Positions 44,951-54,406 of a DNA stretch of 64,000 nt are shown piece by piece (position 1 is the stretch's first letter; the number at the start of each line of letters is the position of its first letter). The notes under the pieces are model-generated. The model saw nothing but the letters and a program-made list of their open reading frames with translations, made no database searches and was not told where the DNA came from. Location: positions 124,001 to 188,000 of the forward strand of contig CANKCB010000004.1 of assembly GCA_947480335.1 (NCBI GenBank). The letters run 5' to 3'. The translations under genes and the position numbers were made by a program. Source of the DNA: Gammaproteobacteria bacterium. Its GTDB lineage: Bacteria > Pseudomonadota > Gammaproteobacteria > Eutrophobiales > Eutrophobiaceae.

Positions 44951-44997
44951 GAAACAAAACGGCCGCCTGCAATGAGTAGGTATCATTACAGCCGGCC
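44951..44997 (-). terminator. Imperfect terminator after the B3-like hydrolase
   Basis: A 15-position stem with two mismatches (44961-44975 with 44983-44997) followed on the minus strand by GTTTTGTTTC. It lies between the hydrolase stop (45032) and the next gene start (44920). Confidence 0.55.
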
Positions 44998-45031
44998 GCC
45001 AATCTTCTTTATTATGCCCTGAATTTAAGGC

Positions 45032-45988
45032 TTATTTCTGCGCTGCTTTTTCTTCCTCAAGCTGCTTTCTGTAACGTGATTCATAAAAATCAATGTAATG
45101 CTTGCAACCTTCCGGGTCGATGAACGGATTGATTGCGCTACCTTGCTTCTTTAACTCGATTTTTTTATCCAGCTCAATTGAAGATGCGCGGGCGTAGAGA
45201 TAAAAATCACACTGTAAAGTCTTCAGGTGGGCAAATGACGCTTCAAAGTCATCCGAAATTTCCGGATACAGTTCATTCTTCAGCAGGGGTCCACGTTCCA
45301 CACCCGAGGCCGATAAACCGCCCATAAATACCGCATTATATTCCTTGCCACCGTCCATCACTTTCATTGTCCAGGTTGTGGCACCAGGAGTATGTCCTGA
45401 GGTGATGTGCGCAACCATGGTAACGTCACCCAGTTTCAGTTCTTCCAGGTTTCCAATCGTGCCATCGACTTTAACGGCCTCAAAGTAATCTGCGCCGGCA
45501 TCACCTTCAAGCATGTTACGAAAATCACTCTTGCCGCCACTGGCAATAATGGCTGCTGTGCCAGCCGTGGTAATGACCTTTGCATTTGGTGCTGCTTTTT
45601 TAAACTGCGCCAGACCGCCAATATGCTCTTCATGCGGATGGGAGTTGATTATGTATTTAATGTCTTCCAGCTTGAACCCGGCTTTTTTAATACTTTCCAT
45701 CACCCACGGGGCATGTTCAGTTGATGTAGTATCCATCAAAATCAGGCCATCAGAAGTTGTAATCAGATAGGAACCTACCTCGGAATGTCCAACCCACCAG
45801 ATATTGTTGGCAATCTGAACTGGTTCTCTCTGTGTCTGCGCATCGTTATTGGCACGGTTTGACGAATCCAGCCGTTCCGGAGTCAGCTGGGCTGACAGGT
45901 TAGTGCTCAGTAATAGTGACAGCGTAACTATAATCCACATCAGACCAGATGTTTTGCTGCCAGTTGTATTCTTTGTTAAACCGTACAT
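45032..45988 (-). CDS. Class B3-like metallo-beta-lactamase-fold hydrolase with altered Zn site
   Basis: A 318-residue exported protein (signal peptide about 1-33, LSA-QL). The fold signature is clear: NIWWVGHSEVGSYLI, HPHEEH (117-122) and SGHTPGATTW with H199. In class B3 enzymes the motif is HxHxDH; here the Asp is Glu (E121). The last B3 His, expected in a CDxxLxxH block, aligns with Arg267 in CDFYLYARASS. The first zinc site (H117, H119, H199) is intact but the second is altered, so it may be a mono-zinc or non-lactamase hydrolase. GGAGGG precedes ATG 45988. Confidence 0.85.
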   Translation of the reverse strand: MYGLTKNTTGSKTSGLMWIIVTLSLLLSTNLSAQLTPERLDSSNRANNDAQTQREPVQIANNIWWVGHSEVGSYLITTSDGLILMDTTSTEHAPWVMESIKKAGFKLEDIKYIINSHPHEEHIGGLAQFKKAAPNAKVITTAGTAAIIASGGKSDFRNMLEGDAGADYFEAVKVDGTIGNLEELKLGDVTMVAHITSGHTPGATTWTMKVMDGGKEYNAVFMGGLSASGVERGPLLKNELYPEISDDFEASFAHLKTLQCDFYLYARASSIELDKKIELKKQGSAINPFIDPEGCKHYIDFYESRYRKQLEEEKAAQK

Positions 45989-46506
45989 ATAAACCCTCCT
46001 CGTTAGAAATAATTCTGAACATTCCCCACGGCATGCATAAACCCTGAAATTATAACAATCTATGGGAAATTCATTCGTCGAGCCCGGCTACAGTCTGGAC
46101 AAGTTCAAAACTTTATTCTGTCTGAACTCATCCACGCCAGCGGCTTTTTTGGTGTGCAAATACTACGACCTCGTCCAAACCCTGCGCAACCATTATTTAC
46201 ATGTATGCAGGGTCAAAAACCTGTCAGGATTCAGATAGTTTCGGACAAACGGCTGGCCTATACAAAAGCTGACTGTTAGCCAGCTTTCCTGACGCTTTAA
46301 TACTGTTTAAACGCTTATTATTACAGTAGAATATCGCACGACAGGTGAGTATTTAAACCTGATTGCCTGAAAAAATAGCTTTATCCGGAATGAACTGTTG
46401 TAAACCCTGACTGCCTAATGGTTTACTGCATACCGGTCTGGCTAGCTTTATGGCTACCTGTTATAGCACAAGATAATTATTGAACTACTAATACTGAGGA
46501 AATTTG
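45989..46506. other. Intergenic region, 518 bases, no gene seen
   Basis: Lies between the divergent hydrolase and cytochrome c genes and must contain both promoters. The only structure noted is a short inverted repeat AAAGCTG/CAGCTTT (46265-46271 with 46281-46287). No coding frame with credible composition was found. Confidence 0.4.
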
Positions 46507-46827
46507 ATGAAAACCATACACGTTCTGTTAATGTCAGGACTATTTGCTGTTTCTGCAGTCACATCTGTGCATGCTGCAGGCGATATTGCAAAAGGTGAAT
46601 CCACCTTTACGGCCAAAGGTTGTATCGGATGTCATGGTCCGGCCGGTGACAGTCAGGCTCCAGAAATGTTTCCGAAGCTGAAAGGTCGTGATGAAGCCTA
46701 TATTTTGACCCAATTAACAGATTTCAAAAGCGGCAAACGGGTAGGTACGACCATGAACCCGATGGCCAGCACCCTGACAGAAGAAGATATTAACAATATC
46801 GCAGCTTATATCTCTTCAAACAAATAA
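46507..46827 (+). CDS. Small class I cytochrome c
   Basis: A 106-residue exported cytochrome: signal peptide (about 1-23, VHA-AG), heme site CIGCH (39-43), and a likely axial Met in GTTMNPMAS. Length and motif order fit cytochrome c5/c553-type electron carriers in the periplasm. The ATG at 46507 follows TGAGGAAATTTG. It is monocistronic, ended by a strong terminator (46879-46916). It could carry electrons from the PQQ dehydrogenase or DUF1592 cytochromes (inference). Confidence 0.92.
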   Translation: MKTIHVLLMSGLFAVSAVTSVHAAGDIAKGESTFTAKGCIGCHGPAGDSQAPEMFPKLKGRDEAYILTQLTDFKSGKRVGTTMNPMASTLTEEDINNIAAYISSNK

Positions 46828-46878
46828 GTAAAAAGTTAAACGGAGCCGGAAGTATTTTCGTTTCCGTGTAGTCTGATG

Positions 46879-46916
46879 ACCGGCCTGCTACAATAAGTAG
46901 CAGGCCGGTTTTTTTT
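46879..46916 (+). terminator. Rho-independent terminator of cytochrome c gene
   Basis: Perfect 13-bp stem (46879-46891 with 46897-46909), five-base loop AATAA, then a run of eight T residues. Confidence 0.95.
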
Positions 46917-46960
46917 CCCCAGCTATTATCTAATCAAATGCGAACAAACAAGTTCATACC

Positions 46961-48313
46961 ATGAAACCAGCAAGTTATCCCCTAAGCCAGCTGCTGAAAT
47001 ACCTGACCATTGTACTTCTTCAGATCGCTTCTGTAGTACAGGCACAGAATTCAAACGACTATGGGCAAACACGCCAGGAACCCAGGGAAAATGAAATCGA
47101 ATATGGCGTAATTCACTATGCCAGCACTCCCCGCACGGATTCCATTGCAACGGTTATAGCAAACCAACAGGCCAAACTGGGTTTCAGTACGAACAGAGGT
47201 TATCTGGAATCCTTGTTAGCGGCGCTGAATATCAGTCCTGCTTCACAGATCCTGGTTTTTTCACGTACCAGCCTGAATGTCACCCACATCACCACGGATA
47301 CACCGCGGTCCATTTATTTTAACGACAATACCTATGTGGCCTGGACATCCGGATCAGATGTGATGGAAATTGCTTCCATGGATCCGAAACTTGGTCCGGT
47401 GTTTTATATGTTGAACCAGAATAAAGATACTGGCGCACAATTTGAACAACAGACCAGTCAATGTTTACGCTGTCACGACTCCTATTCACTGACAGGTGGG
47501 GGTGTGCCACGATTTATCCTCGGCTCCGGCTATGTCGCTGCCAATGGCTATCTGGTTTCCCATGAAGGCTGGATCTTGACTGATCCTGCAACCCCGCTGA
47601 AATTTCGTTGGGGTGGTTGGTATGTGACCGGCAAACATGGCAAACAAGTTCACCTCGGAAATATCATCGTGAACGATCCCGCTGATCTGAACCAGCTTGA
47701 GAATTTACGTAAAGGTAATCTTGATAACCTGGATGGTATGATCAAGCCTGGAGCTTATCTGACGAGTCACAGCGATATTATCGCCCTGATGGTGATTGAG
47801 CATCAGGTCTTTGTTCAGAACCTGATCACCCGGGTTGGTTATGACATACGCACGGCACTGAGTAACAATCCCGAGCTATTAATTGAAACAACAGACAATC
47901 GTGTTATACCGCCTGAGCCCGTAAACAAGTTGATTCGCGATATTAGCGAGCCTCTGGTCAGAGCAATGTTGATGACAGATGACGTTCCATTAGAGGATAC
48001 CATTACCGGTAGTTCCGGTTATGCGGAGTGGTTTGTTAAACAGGGACCAACCGATCAACAAGGTAGATCATTACGTGAACTTGATCTGCAAACCAGATTG
48101 TTCCGCTATCCACTCAGTTATCTGGTTTACTCTGCTGCATTTGATAATCTGCCCTGGCTGGCCAGACAATATATTTACCAACGTTTTGTCGAGGTATTGA
48201 CAGGCAAGGATACCAGCGAGGATTTCAGCAAGCTGACTGCAAATGACAGAAGCGCAATACTGGCAATACTGAACGATACCAAACCGGAATTCGCCTCCGT
48301 TACTGCAAAATAA
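46961..48313 (+). CDS. Exported mono-heme protein of unknown function
   Basis: A 450-residue protein I cannot name. It has a signal peptide (about 1-28, VVQA-QN) and a single c-type heme site CLRCH (168-172) followed by DSYSLTGGGVPRFILGSG. Upstream of the heme, PRSIYFNDNTYVAWTSG and DPKLGPVFYMLNQ look like conserved blocks. The C-terminal third is helical with no clear domain. The single heme in mid-protein suggests a periplasmic redox or heme-binding enzyme. Its stop faces that of the vWA gene only 36 bases away. The ribosome site is weak. Confidence 0.75.
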   Translation: MKPASYPLSQLLKYLTIVLLQIASVVQAQNSNDYGQTRQEPRENEIEYGVIHYASTPRTDSIATVIANQQAKLGFSTNRGYLESLLAALNISPASQILVFSRTSLNVTHITTDTPRSIYFNDNTYVAWTSGSDVMEIASMDPKLGPVFYMLNQNKDTGAQFEQQTSQCLRCHDSYSLTGGGVPRFILGSGYVAANGYLVSHEGWILTDPATPLKFRWGGWYVTGKHGKQVHLGNIIVNDPADLNQLENLRKGNLDNLDGMIKPGAYLTSHSDIIALMVIEHQVFVQNLITRVGYDIRTALSNNPELLIETTDNRVIPPEPVNKLIRDISEPLVRAMLMTDDVPLEDTITGSSGYAEWFVKQGPTDQQGRSLRELDLQTRLFRYPLSYLVYSAAFDNLPWLARQYIYQRFVEVLTGKDTSEDFSKLTANDRSAILAILNDTKPEFASVTAK

Positions 48314-48349
48314 TTATTTCTGAGGTTAATTACAGTACTGCCAGGTTGT

Positions 48350-49321
48350 TTATAAAAGAAACAATCCAAACAAGGCAATCACTGCAGGAATAAGCAACAA
48401 CCAACTGATAGTAATATGTTGCTCTGCGCCGAATTGCATTCCTTCCGGAATATCCACGAGCGTTGCTTCCCTGAGATAATTTATTAAGTCGCCGGTCTGA
48501 CTTTCGTTGAAATACTGCCCCTGACTCCCGGTTGCCACCACTTGTAAAATATCGCTACGCAAGGGTATACGAACAGTCTTGTCATCCATGACTGACAACG
48601 TGTCCTGACACACATCATCCTGATTCGTTACCGGTACTGGCGTCTCTATCGCATTACCAATACCAACAACCTGTATGGTTATTCCGGCCGCCGTCAAATC
48701 TCTCAAAGGTTGCTCCAGATGTTGACGCCAGTCTTCATCCTCGAGATTACCATCACTGAGCAAAATGACATGATTAACATTCCTGTACAATTCCGGCAGG
48801 GTCTGTTTTTTAATTGCGATCACCCTGAGTGCATTTAGCATATCGGTATTGGTAGCCCGATAGGTCATGCCCACAAACAGTCCGTTATTCATCACAGACC
48901 GAAGATAGGAACGACTGAATGTCAGCTGGGTTATCGGAAAGGTGAGACGATCAAATGCAACAATCCCGAATCTGGCCTCGGGAATTCCCTCCATTATGTC
49001 CTGCATCACATGCTTGGCCCGATCCAGAAAGGTCGGTTCTGCACAGGAGTTGCGCGCCTGCATACTGCGTGAGGTATCAACCAGAAACAGATAGTCAGCC
49101 GTCTGTTGTGGCTCCCGATAGGGTCCGGCACCTGCAAGAATCAAAGACACGACAAACAAGCCTGCGCAGAGGTAACGCAGACGAAAATACATTAAGGTGG
49201 GTGGGGTACTCCTGAACTGATAAACCACCGAACGTGTAAATAATTCGCTACGCCTGAACGCCCAGAGTAATGGCAGTATCACAACCAGCAGCAACAGCAC
49301 CCACGGGTAATCAAAGCCCAT
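48350..49321 (-). CDS. vWA-domain membrane protein (BatB/MxaL-like)
   Basis: A 323-residue protein with two N-terminal membrane segments (about 5-22 and 48-66), a von Willebrand A domain with the MIDAS motif DTSRSM (about 86-91) and VILLSDGN, and a C-terminal membrane helix (LLLIPAVIALFGLFLL). Such proteins sit in the inner membrane facing the periplasm and act with MoxR ATPases. It overlaps the upstream vWA gene by 11 bases and ends a five-gene operon whose order (MoxR, DUF58, three-TM protein, vWA, vWA) resembles mxaRSACL, required for methanol dehydrogenase maturation in methylotrophs. The exact target here is unknown. Confidence 0.85.
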   Translation of the reverse strand: MGFDYPWVLLLLVVILPLLWAFRRSELFTRSVVYQFRSTPPTLMYFRLRYLCAGLFVVSLILAGAGPYREPQQTADYLFLVDTSRSMQARNSCAEPTFLDRAKHVMQDIMEGIPEARFGIVAFDRLTFPITQLTFSRSYLRSVMNNGLFVGMTYRATNTDMLNALRVIAIKKQTLPELYRNVNHVILLSDGNLEDEDWRQHLEQPLRDLTAAGITIQVVGIGNAIETPVPVTNQDDVCQDTLSVMDDKTVRIPLRSDILQVVATGSQGQYFNESQTGDLINYLREATLVDIPEGMQFGAEQHITISWLLLIPAVIALFGLFLL

Positions 49322-50369
49322 GACCAGCCTCTTGCCTGATGCTGATTGTTTGATGGAAAATCATTTCATTCAGTGTGAGCAAAACTACAGCTAACAGCGC
49401 CAGCACTACTGAAAATACTCCACGTAAATCGGTTTCAAACAATCTGGTCTCATTATCAAATACCGGAGAAGCCTCAATTTCACTGACCAGACGGTAAGCC
49501 TGTTCCATTTCCTGTTCTGAACCGGCCTTGAATATCCTGAATCCCGGATCGCCAGCAAACTCCTGGGTTATCTTGCGCAGTATTTCATCAGGTATCGCCA
49601 CGCCCAGTGTGTACAAACGGATTCCCGCCTTGCGCAAACTACGAACACCTCTACCCAGATTTTCAAGATCATCTTCCGCATCAGAAATCAGGATAATCGC
49701 ACCATCCTGTTCCGGAAATGCATCGCGTGCCATTAACAAGGCCTTGTCTATATTGGTAAGCGAAGAAAAGGCTTCCAGCTGGGTACCTGCCCCCCGGCGT
49801 ATACTTTCGAGTACTTCTGCAAACTTGTTGTCGGTCTCGGTAGTTGGCCAACGCGCAAAAAAAGGTTCAGTACTGAAAAGGATTAGTCCAAAACGCTCAT
49901 CCTTGAACCTGTCCATAAAATCAAATAACGCACTACGTGCCATTTCATAACGGGTAATTCCACCGGCCCCTTCTTTCAAATCATCTCCCCCAAATCCCTT
50001 GGTATTGGCCGGCAGATTCATTGACGGAGACATATCAAAGGCAACAACAAAATTCTTGTGATACACACGTGTATTTTCGGAAAACAAGGGTTCAGAGGAG
50101 CGATACACCGGACCGGCCAGGGTTATACCCAGACCTGTAACCAGAAGGATTCGGCTGCCTATGAGAAAATATTTTCTGGATCGGGTATCAACACGATTAA
50201 TGGAGTGTAGATACTCCAGACCGGTTATATCCAGCGCACCCTGCTTGCGGTTCACATAAAATTTCCAGATCAGCAAAAGCAGTAATGGAATTACCAATAC
50301 CAGTAACCCGGGTGTGGAAAAACTGACGGATTCTGCAATCGTGGTTTGCACTGTTCCGCTACCCGTCAA
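49311..50369 (-). CDS. vWA-domain membrane protein (BatA/MxaC-like)
   Basis: A 352-residue protein: two N-terminal membrane helices (about 19-37 and 65-85), then a vWA domain with MIDAS DMSPSM and ILISDAEDD, and a last helix (VFSVVLALLAVVLLTL). The start TTG at 50369 overlaps the upstream TGA by three bases (TTGA), a coupled start. Same operon and proposed role as its neighbour: a divalent-ion-dependent partner of MoxR. GTG at 50351 is an alternative start. Confidence 0.83.
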   Translation of the reverse strand: MTGSGTVQTTIAESVSFSTPGLLVLVIPLLLLLIWKFYVNRKQGALDITGLEYLHSINRVDTRSRKYFLIGSRILLVTGLGITLAGPVYRSSEPLFSENTRVYHKNFVVAFDMSPSMNLPANTKGFGGDDLKEGAGGITRYEMARSALFDFMDRFKDERFGLILFSTEPFFARWPTTETDNKFAEVLESIRRGAGTQLEAFSSLTNIDKALLMARDAFPEQDGAIILISDAEDDLENLGRGVRSLRKAGIRLYTLGVAIPDEILRKITQEFAGDPGFRIFKAGSEQEMEQAYRLVSEIEASPVFDNETRLFETDLRGVFSVVLALLAVVLLTLNEMIFHQTISIRQEAGHGL

Positions 50370-52096
50370 AATCGTTCAAAAATTATATAACTGCTGTTGT
50401 CCTTGGCTGAATCAGCATCTTCATATTCTTCCGGCAGTTTTGCTTCAATGATATTGATCAACCCCTGATCGGACGCAATTTCCTTCTCATCGCCTGTGGT
50501 AGTTTTCATCTTGAACATATCGCGCAACTGAACCAGTCGAGTCAATACAGCATTGCGCCAACGGGTAGTCAGCTCAAGGTTTCTGAGCACGTCGTCATCA
50601 CTATCATCAATCCGTGCGGCGGCCTGTAAATCCAGTTGCGCCTGCTGTAATTTTTCAGCAGCATTCACCAGTAAGGCAATCACATCTTCTTCCGATGCAG
50701 ACAACTTTGTTAAAATCAGGGTTTGTAACAAATCGTCTGGCGTTTCGGCCTGGAACACCAACTCCAGTATCTTTAATTGAGACTCCGGGATGTGTACACC
50801 AAAACTGTGCGCTGCGCGGGCGGTACCACTATTGTAATAGGCCGCTAGCTGTATTTTTTTAATCTTTACTGAACTGGCAAACGACTGCAAACCCAGTAAT
50901 ACCTCTTCCGTTATATCTGTCGCCGTCAGGACTGATTGCACGGCACTGTTATAGCGTTTGATTTCTGAAGATAACCACCATTGTGGTGTGGCAGCCAATA
51001 CCAACATAAGTGCCGACAGTAGACTGACCACGATGAGTGATTGGGCAACACGTGGCTGCTGTCTGATGCGCACACTCAGGGTAGGTTGCAGTTCCAGCAA
51101 CAATCTATGCTGTTCAACAAGCAATGTCAGTCTGTCAGACAACAGGTTTTTCATCTGCGACACTTCTGTTTGAGTGAGTTCGCCAGATTGATATACACGT
51201 CGCAAGATTTGCCGGGAAGTCTCTACAAAAGATGACCACTCAGGTTCTTCTGTCTGTGCACCCGACCAGAAACTGTCCGGATCCATATCAACCTGGATAT
51301 GTAGAAGACGAGTGACTATTTTCTCGCATCCAAGCAGATAGGATCGAGGACCGGCAGCCGATTCATTTAATTGCCTGAGCTGAAACCAGAGTTGCTCTGG
51401 CACTGACAGCTCATGCTGTGTTCTTCTGCGACCGAAGTGCCAGAGGATAAACAGTGCAAGCAGCAACAATATTGTACCGCCCAGCAACATTATGGTCTGA
51501 CGCAGGGTATCTCTGGCATAGATCGCGGGTTTGATATCGCGTAAGGAAATAGAACCAGCATTCCAGGGATACAAGGAACCAATATGAATAGCCGGTCTGG
51601 GTATTCTGACTGTATGCAGATTGGAACCGGGTTGCCCAATATTGGTATAGGGCAACATGGCCGGATCCATTTTATAGGTGTCGGGTCGTTTGACTCCGAC
51701 TATATGCAATTGATAGATAATCCTGTATTCGGTTATACCAATACCTGCTGACGAGCTGTTTTCAGTCACACCAATCTGATCAAAAGGTAGAAATCCCAGA
51801 TTGCGCTTGAACGCGTCCAGATCGGGTTTAATTTTATCGTTTCTATAAAGCACCCGGACCAAACAGCTGGCATGTTCCCCCAGCAGGTAACTGTCCTTGT
51901 CAAACTCTATCCAGCCTGCGATATCTTCGTTATCAGCTAGACCAGCTGGTGACATGCTTGAAAAACGAAATATAGAATTGCTGGTTCCGGCGAGAGAAAT
52001 CAGCAATATTGATGCGCATAACAGAATGATCGGTACGGCAACTGCCGCAGCAAGTTGTAACGGATATTTATCAAGCAGATTGCGGAGCCTGTTCAT
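50366..52096 (-). CDS. Three-TM protein of the MoxR/vWA operon (MxaA-like)
   Basis: A 576-residue protein with membrane helices at about 15-35, 201-222 and 350-373, a periplasmic beta-rich part (about 40-195) and a helical cytoplasmic part with RRRTQHELSVPEQLWFQLRQL. The C-terminal half is helical (about 380-540). Topology and place between DUF58 and vWA genes match MxaA/BatD-type proteins, but no diagnostic motif is visible, so assignment rests mainly on context. ATG 52096 overlaps the DUF58 stop by four bases. Likely couples the MoxR ATPase to the membrane partners. Confidence 0.6.
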   Translation of the reverse strand: MNRLRNLLDKYPLQLAAAVAVPIILLCASILLISLAGTSNSIFRFSSMSPAGLADNEDIAGWIEFDKDSYLLGEHASCLVRVLYRNDKIKPDLDAFKRNLGFLPFDQIGVTENSSSAGIGITEYRIIYQLHIVGVKRPDTYKMDPAMLPYTNIGQPGSNLHTVRIPRPAIHIGSLYPWNAGSISLRDIKPAIYARDTLRQTIMLLGGTILLLLALFILWHFGRRRTQHELSVPEQLWFQLRQLNESAAGPRSYLLGCEKIVTRLLHIQVDMDPDSFWSGAQTEEPEWSSFVETSRQILRRVYQSGELTQTEVSQMKNLLSDRLTLLVEQHRLLLELQPTLSVRIRQQPRVAQSLIVVSLLSALMLVLAATPQWWLSSEIKRYNSAVQSVLTATDITEEVLLGLQSFASSVKIKKIQLAAYYNSGTARAAHSFGVHIPESQLKILELVFQAETPDDLLQTLILTKLSASEEDVIALLVNAAEKLQQAQLDLQAAARIDDSDDDVLRNLELTTRWRNAVLTRLVQLRDMFKMKTTTGDEKEIASDQGLINIIEAKLPEEYEDADSAKDNSSYIIFERF

Positions 52097-52995
52097 GCGG
52101 CATATCGCCCTTTGCGCTTGCGAAAATATCGATCTATTTCCCTGCTCGATTGCTCTACATTGGCTGTATCCAGCGGCAGCGGAATAATACCGCGCGAACC
52201 CAGCTGGTTAAGCAATTCGCTGAAACGAGCTTCATGAACTTTTCGGATGTCACGCGCAATTTTTGGAGAGATCCATATTTCTTCACGTGCACCGGTTTCC
52301 GGATTTGAAAAAGGAATAAATGTACTGGCTGATAATTCAGGGAAACTGTATTCAAGCGCATCCTGAATAATCACCGGAACAAAGTCATACCGCTGGACCG
52401 ACCTCCATAACTTCGATAGATCTGCCAGGCAGCCGTCACCTTCGAGAAAATCCGAGCAATAAAGCAACATCGCATTCGGTGGTAAACAACTGTTCAACGG
52501 AACACGGGTTCCTTTCAGTCTGCCATCAGTGTTTCCGGTATAAAAATGCCATAACGCACGATACAAGTGATAAAAATGTCGTGAACCAATACCCAGACCA
52601 AAACTGCGTATACCATTATCGGTTCGAATACCAAAACCAAAGGTAGTTTCTGCCTGCCAGGCTGAATACAACAGCAGAGCAACAGCACAAACCTGTGCTT
52701 CCATTTTTTCACGTACCCGCATTGAGGCAGAACCATCCACCACCACCATAATCTTGAAATCACGCAGGGCCACACGTTCAACTATCGTTGCTACGCCTCG
52801 TCTGGCGGTTGCTGTCAGATTGATACGACGCGGATCATCTCCGAGCTGAAAGTCACGATAACCCATAGGCTCGTAACCCTTGCCGGAAAATGGACTGGTC
52901 CATTCACCGGGTAACATACTGATTACTTTTTTACCCGGAATAAATGTTACAGGTCTGCGCTGAATCTGCAGCAGTAGCTGCTTGCTGTCCAACAC
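52093..52995 (-). CDS. DUF58 protein (MxaS-like)
   Basis: A 300-residue soluble protein of the DUF58 family. The hallmark block GYRDFQLGDDPRRINLTATARR is followed by a vWA-like strand VVVDGSASM. DUF58 proteins are usual partners of MoxR ATPases. The start GTG 52995 shares its first G with the last base of the MoxR TAG stop; AAGG lies about eight bases upstream. Tight overlaps with both neighbours suggest a stoichiometric complex. Confidence 0.9.
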   Translation of the reverse strand: MLDSKQLLLQIQRRPVTFIPGKKVISMLPGEWTSPFSGKGYEPMGYRDFQLGDDPRRINLTATARRGVATIVERVALRDFKIMVVVDGSASMRVREKMEAQVCAVALLLYSAWQAETTFGFGIRTDNGIRSFGLGIGSRHFYHLYRALWHFYTGNTDGRLKGTRVPLNSCLPPNAMLLYCSDFLEGDGCLADLSKLWRSVQRYDFVPVIIQDALEYSFPELSASTFIPFSNPETGAREEIWISPKIARDIRKVHEARFSELLNQLGSRGIIPLPLDTANVEQSSREIDRYFRKRKGRYAA

Positions 52996-54014
52996 TAGAG
53001 AACCTTGCTGATTATTTCATCTATGATTTCATGCAGACGGATTTCAGTTTCTTCCAGTTCGACTTCGCCCGGTTTGAATACCAGACGGTGTCTGAGGATA
53101 GGCAGGACAACAGCCGTCAGGTCGTCCGGCCTGACAAATTCATTTCCCTGCAACACAGCATGTACGCGTGCAGCGGAAATCATGCTCAATCCGGCGCGTG
53201 GTGAAGCGCCACCACCTCGCTGCACCAGTTGTTTGACAATGTTGATTTCCGAGCGTTCAGGACGGGTCTGGTTCAGTATCTGCTGCACCTTGTTAACGAT
53301 GGAAGGTTCAATGTGTACACCGGTACGTATGGCCTTGCGGGCAGCCAGGATTTGTTGTTCGTTTATCACCGGCGTTATTTCCGGCATGCCACCGGTCACG
53401 CCGTAACGCGTCATGATCAATTCCTCGTGTTCTGGCGAGGGATACCCCAGTGGCACCATCATCAGAAAACGGTCTTTTTCTGCCCTGCCCAGACCAAAAG
53501 TACCTTCTTCCTCCACCGGGTTCTGGGTAGCGATAACCATAAACAGTTCTTTCAGTTTGTAGGTACCACCCAGCTCGGTCGTCACCTGACCTTCTTCCAT
53601 CGGTTCCAGCACAGAGCCTTTCGAGCTGGTACGCGCGCGGTTTAGCTCATCCGTTAACAGGAAATTGGTATGCAGGGGTCCCTTGACTACCAGTTCCAGT
53701 TTTTTGGTGGCGAAATCAAAATGTTCAATACCGATAATATCCTTGGGCAACAGGTCGGCTGCAAATGAAATCCGGCGAAACTCAACATGGGCGGCTTCAG
53801 CAAGAGTCTTGAAGAACAGTGTCTTGGCGAGTCCCGGCACCCCTTCAAGCAAAACATGTCCGCCAGCAAACAGACATACCAGCGTCTGTTCCATTTCTGC
53901 TTCCATGCCTACAATACGTTTGCGTACCTCATTCTCCAGCGCCATGATGCTGTCGTGCACCTGCTTCAGTCCGGGCAAATTATCTGCTGGCAACTTGTCA
54001 GTCGAAATCGGCAT
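52995..54014 (-). CDS. MoxR-family AAA+ ATPase
   Basis: A 339-residue ATPase with Walker A GVPGLAKT (58-65), Walker B FLLTDELNR, sensor region ATQNPVEEEGTFGLGRAEKDR, and a C-terminal lid with PRAGLSMISAARV. MoxR proteins remodel or insert metals into client proteins with DUF58 and vWA partners. The start ATG at 54014 is preferred over 54023, because AGGAG lies nine bases upstream of it but directly abuts the earlier ATG. First gene of the operon. It differs from the MoxR fragment at 1-408. Confidence 0.92.
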   Translation of the reverse strand: MPISTDKLPADNLPGLKQVHDSIMALENEVRKRIVGMEAEMEQTLVCLFAGGHVLLEGVPGLAKTLFFKTLAEAAHVEFRRISFAADLLPKDIIGIEHFDFATKKLELVVKGPLHTNFLLTDELNRARTSSKGSVLEPMEEGQVTTELGGTYKLKELFMVIATQNPVEEEGTFGLGRAEKDRFLMMVPLGYPSPEHEELIMTRYGVTGGMPEITPVINEQQILAARKAIRTGVHIEPSIVNKVQQILNQTRPERSEINIVKQLVQRGGGASPRAGLSMISAARVHAVLQGNEFVRPDDLTAVVLPILRHRLVFKPGEVELEETEIRLHEIIDEIISKVL

Positions 54015-54406
54015 TACATTCATCTCCTAAAAATAAATATTTTTATGCAATCATACTCACTGGTTTCGACTGCAGCCTGTTTGAAAACGTGAATACGACT
54101 GATGCTACAAACAATTCATGCATGGGGTAATGACAGTTTTGATATTTCCGGCAGGGGGAATCAGGATTACATAACGAGTGAGACTCACCAGACCATTCTG
54201 CCCTTGTCTATACTGCTACAGTTCAGGACTTCATCCCACCTGAGAGTCCACTCTGTGCTGACAGACACTCATTACGACGAGTACTTCGATTTCCCAAACT
54301 GTTCAAATACTGACCGGCACTGTGTTCATCTGAAATCAAAACGACCACAGTGCCGGCATATTTTCCAAACTACCCGATTAAAATAACCGGAAGTTCTGAC
54401 TACCTT
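54015..54406. other. Intergenic region with hairpin
   Basis: About 390 bases between the amidohydrolase stop and the MoxR start. No credible gene; the open frame at 54102-54386 on the plus strand lacks a ribosome site and known motifs. It holds the hairpin at 54314-54356 and presumably the promoter of the MoxR operon. Confidence 0.4.
54314..54356 (-). terminator. Hairpin after amidohydrolase 4
   Basis: Perfect 11-bp stem CCGGCACTGTG/CACAGTGCCGG (54314-54324 with 54346-54356) with a 21-base loop, 50 bases past the amidohydrolase stop. The loop is long and the T run is missing, so it is only a candidate. Confidence 0.4.

Noticed and set aside
54102-54386. 94-codon plus-strand frame between MoxR and amidohydrolase 4
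   Set aside because: No ribosome site, odd residue composition, and it covers the inverted repeat at 54314-54356.
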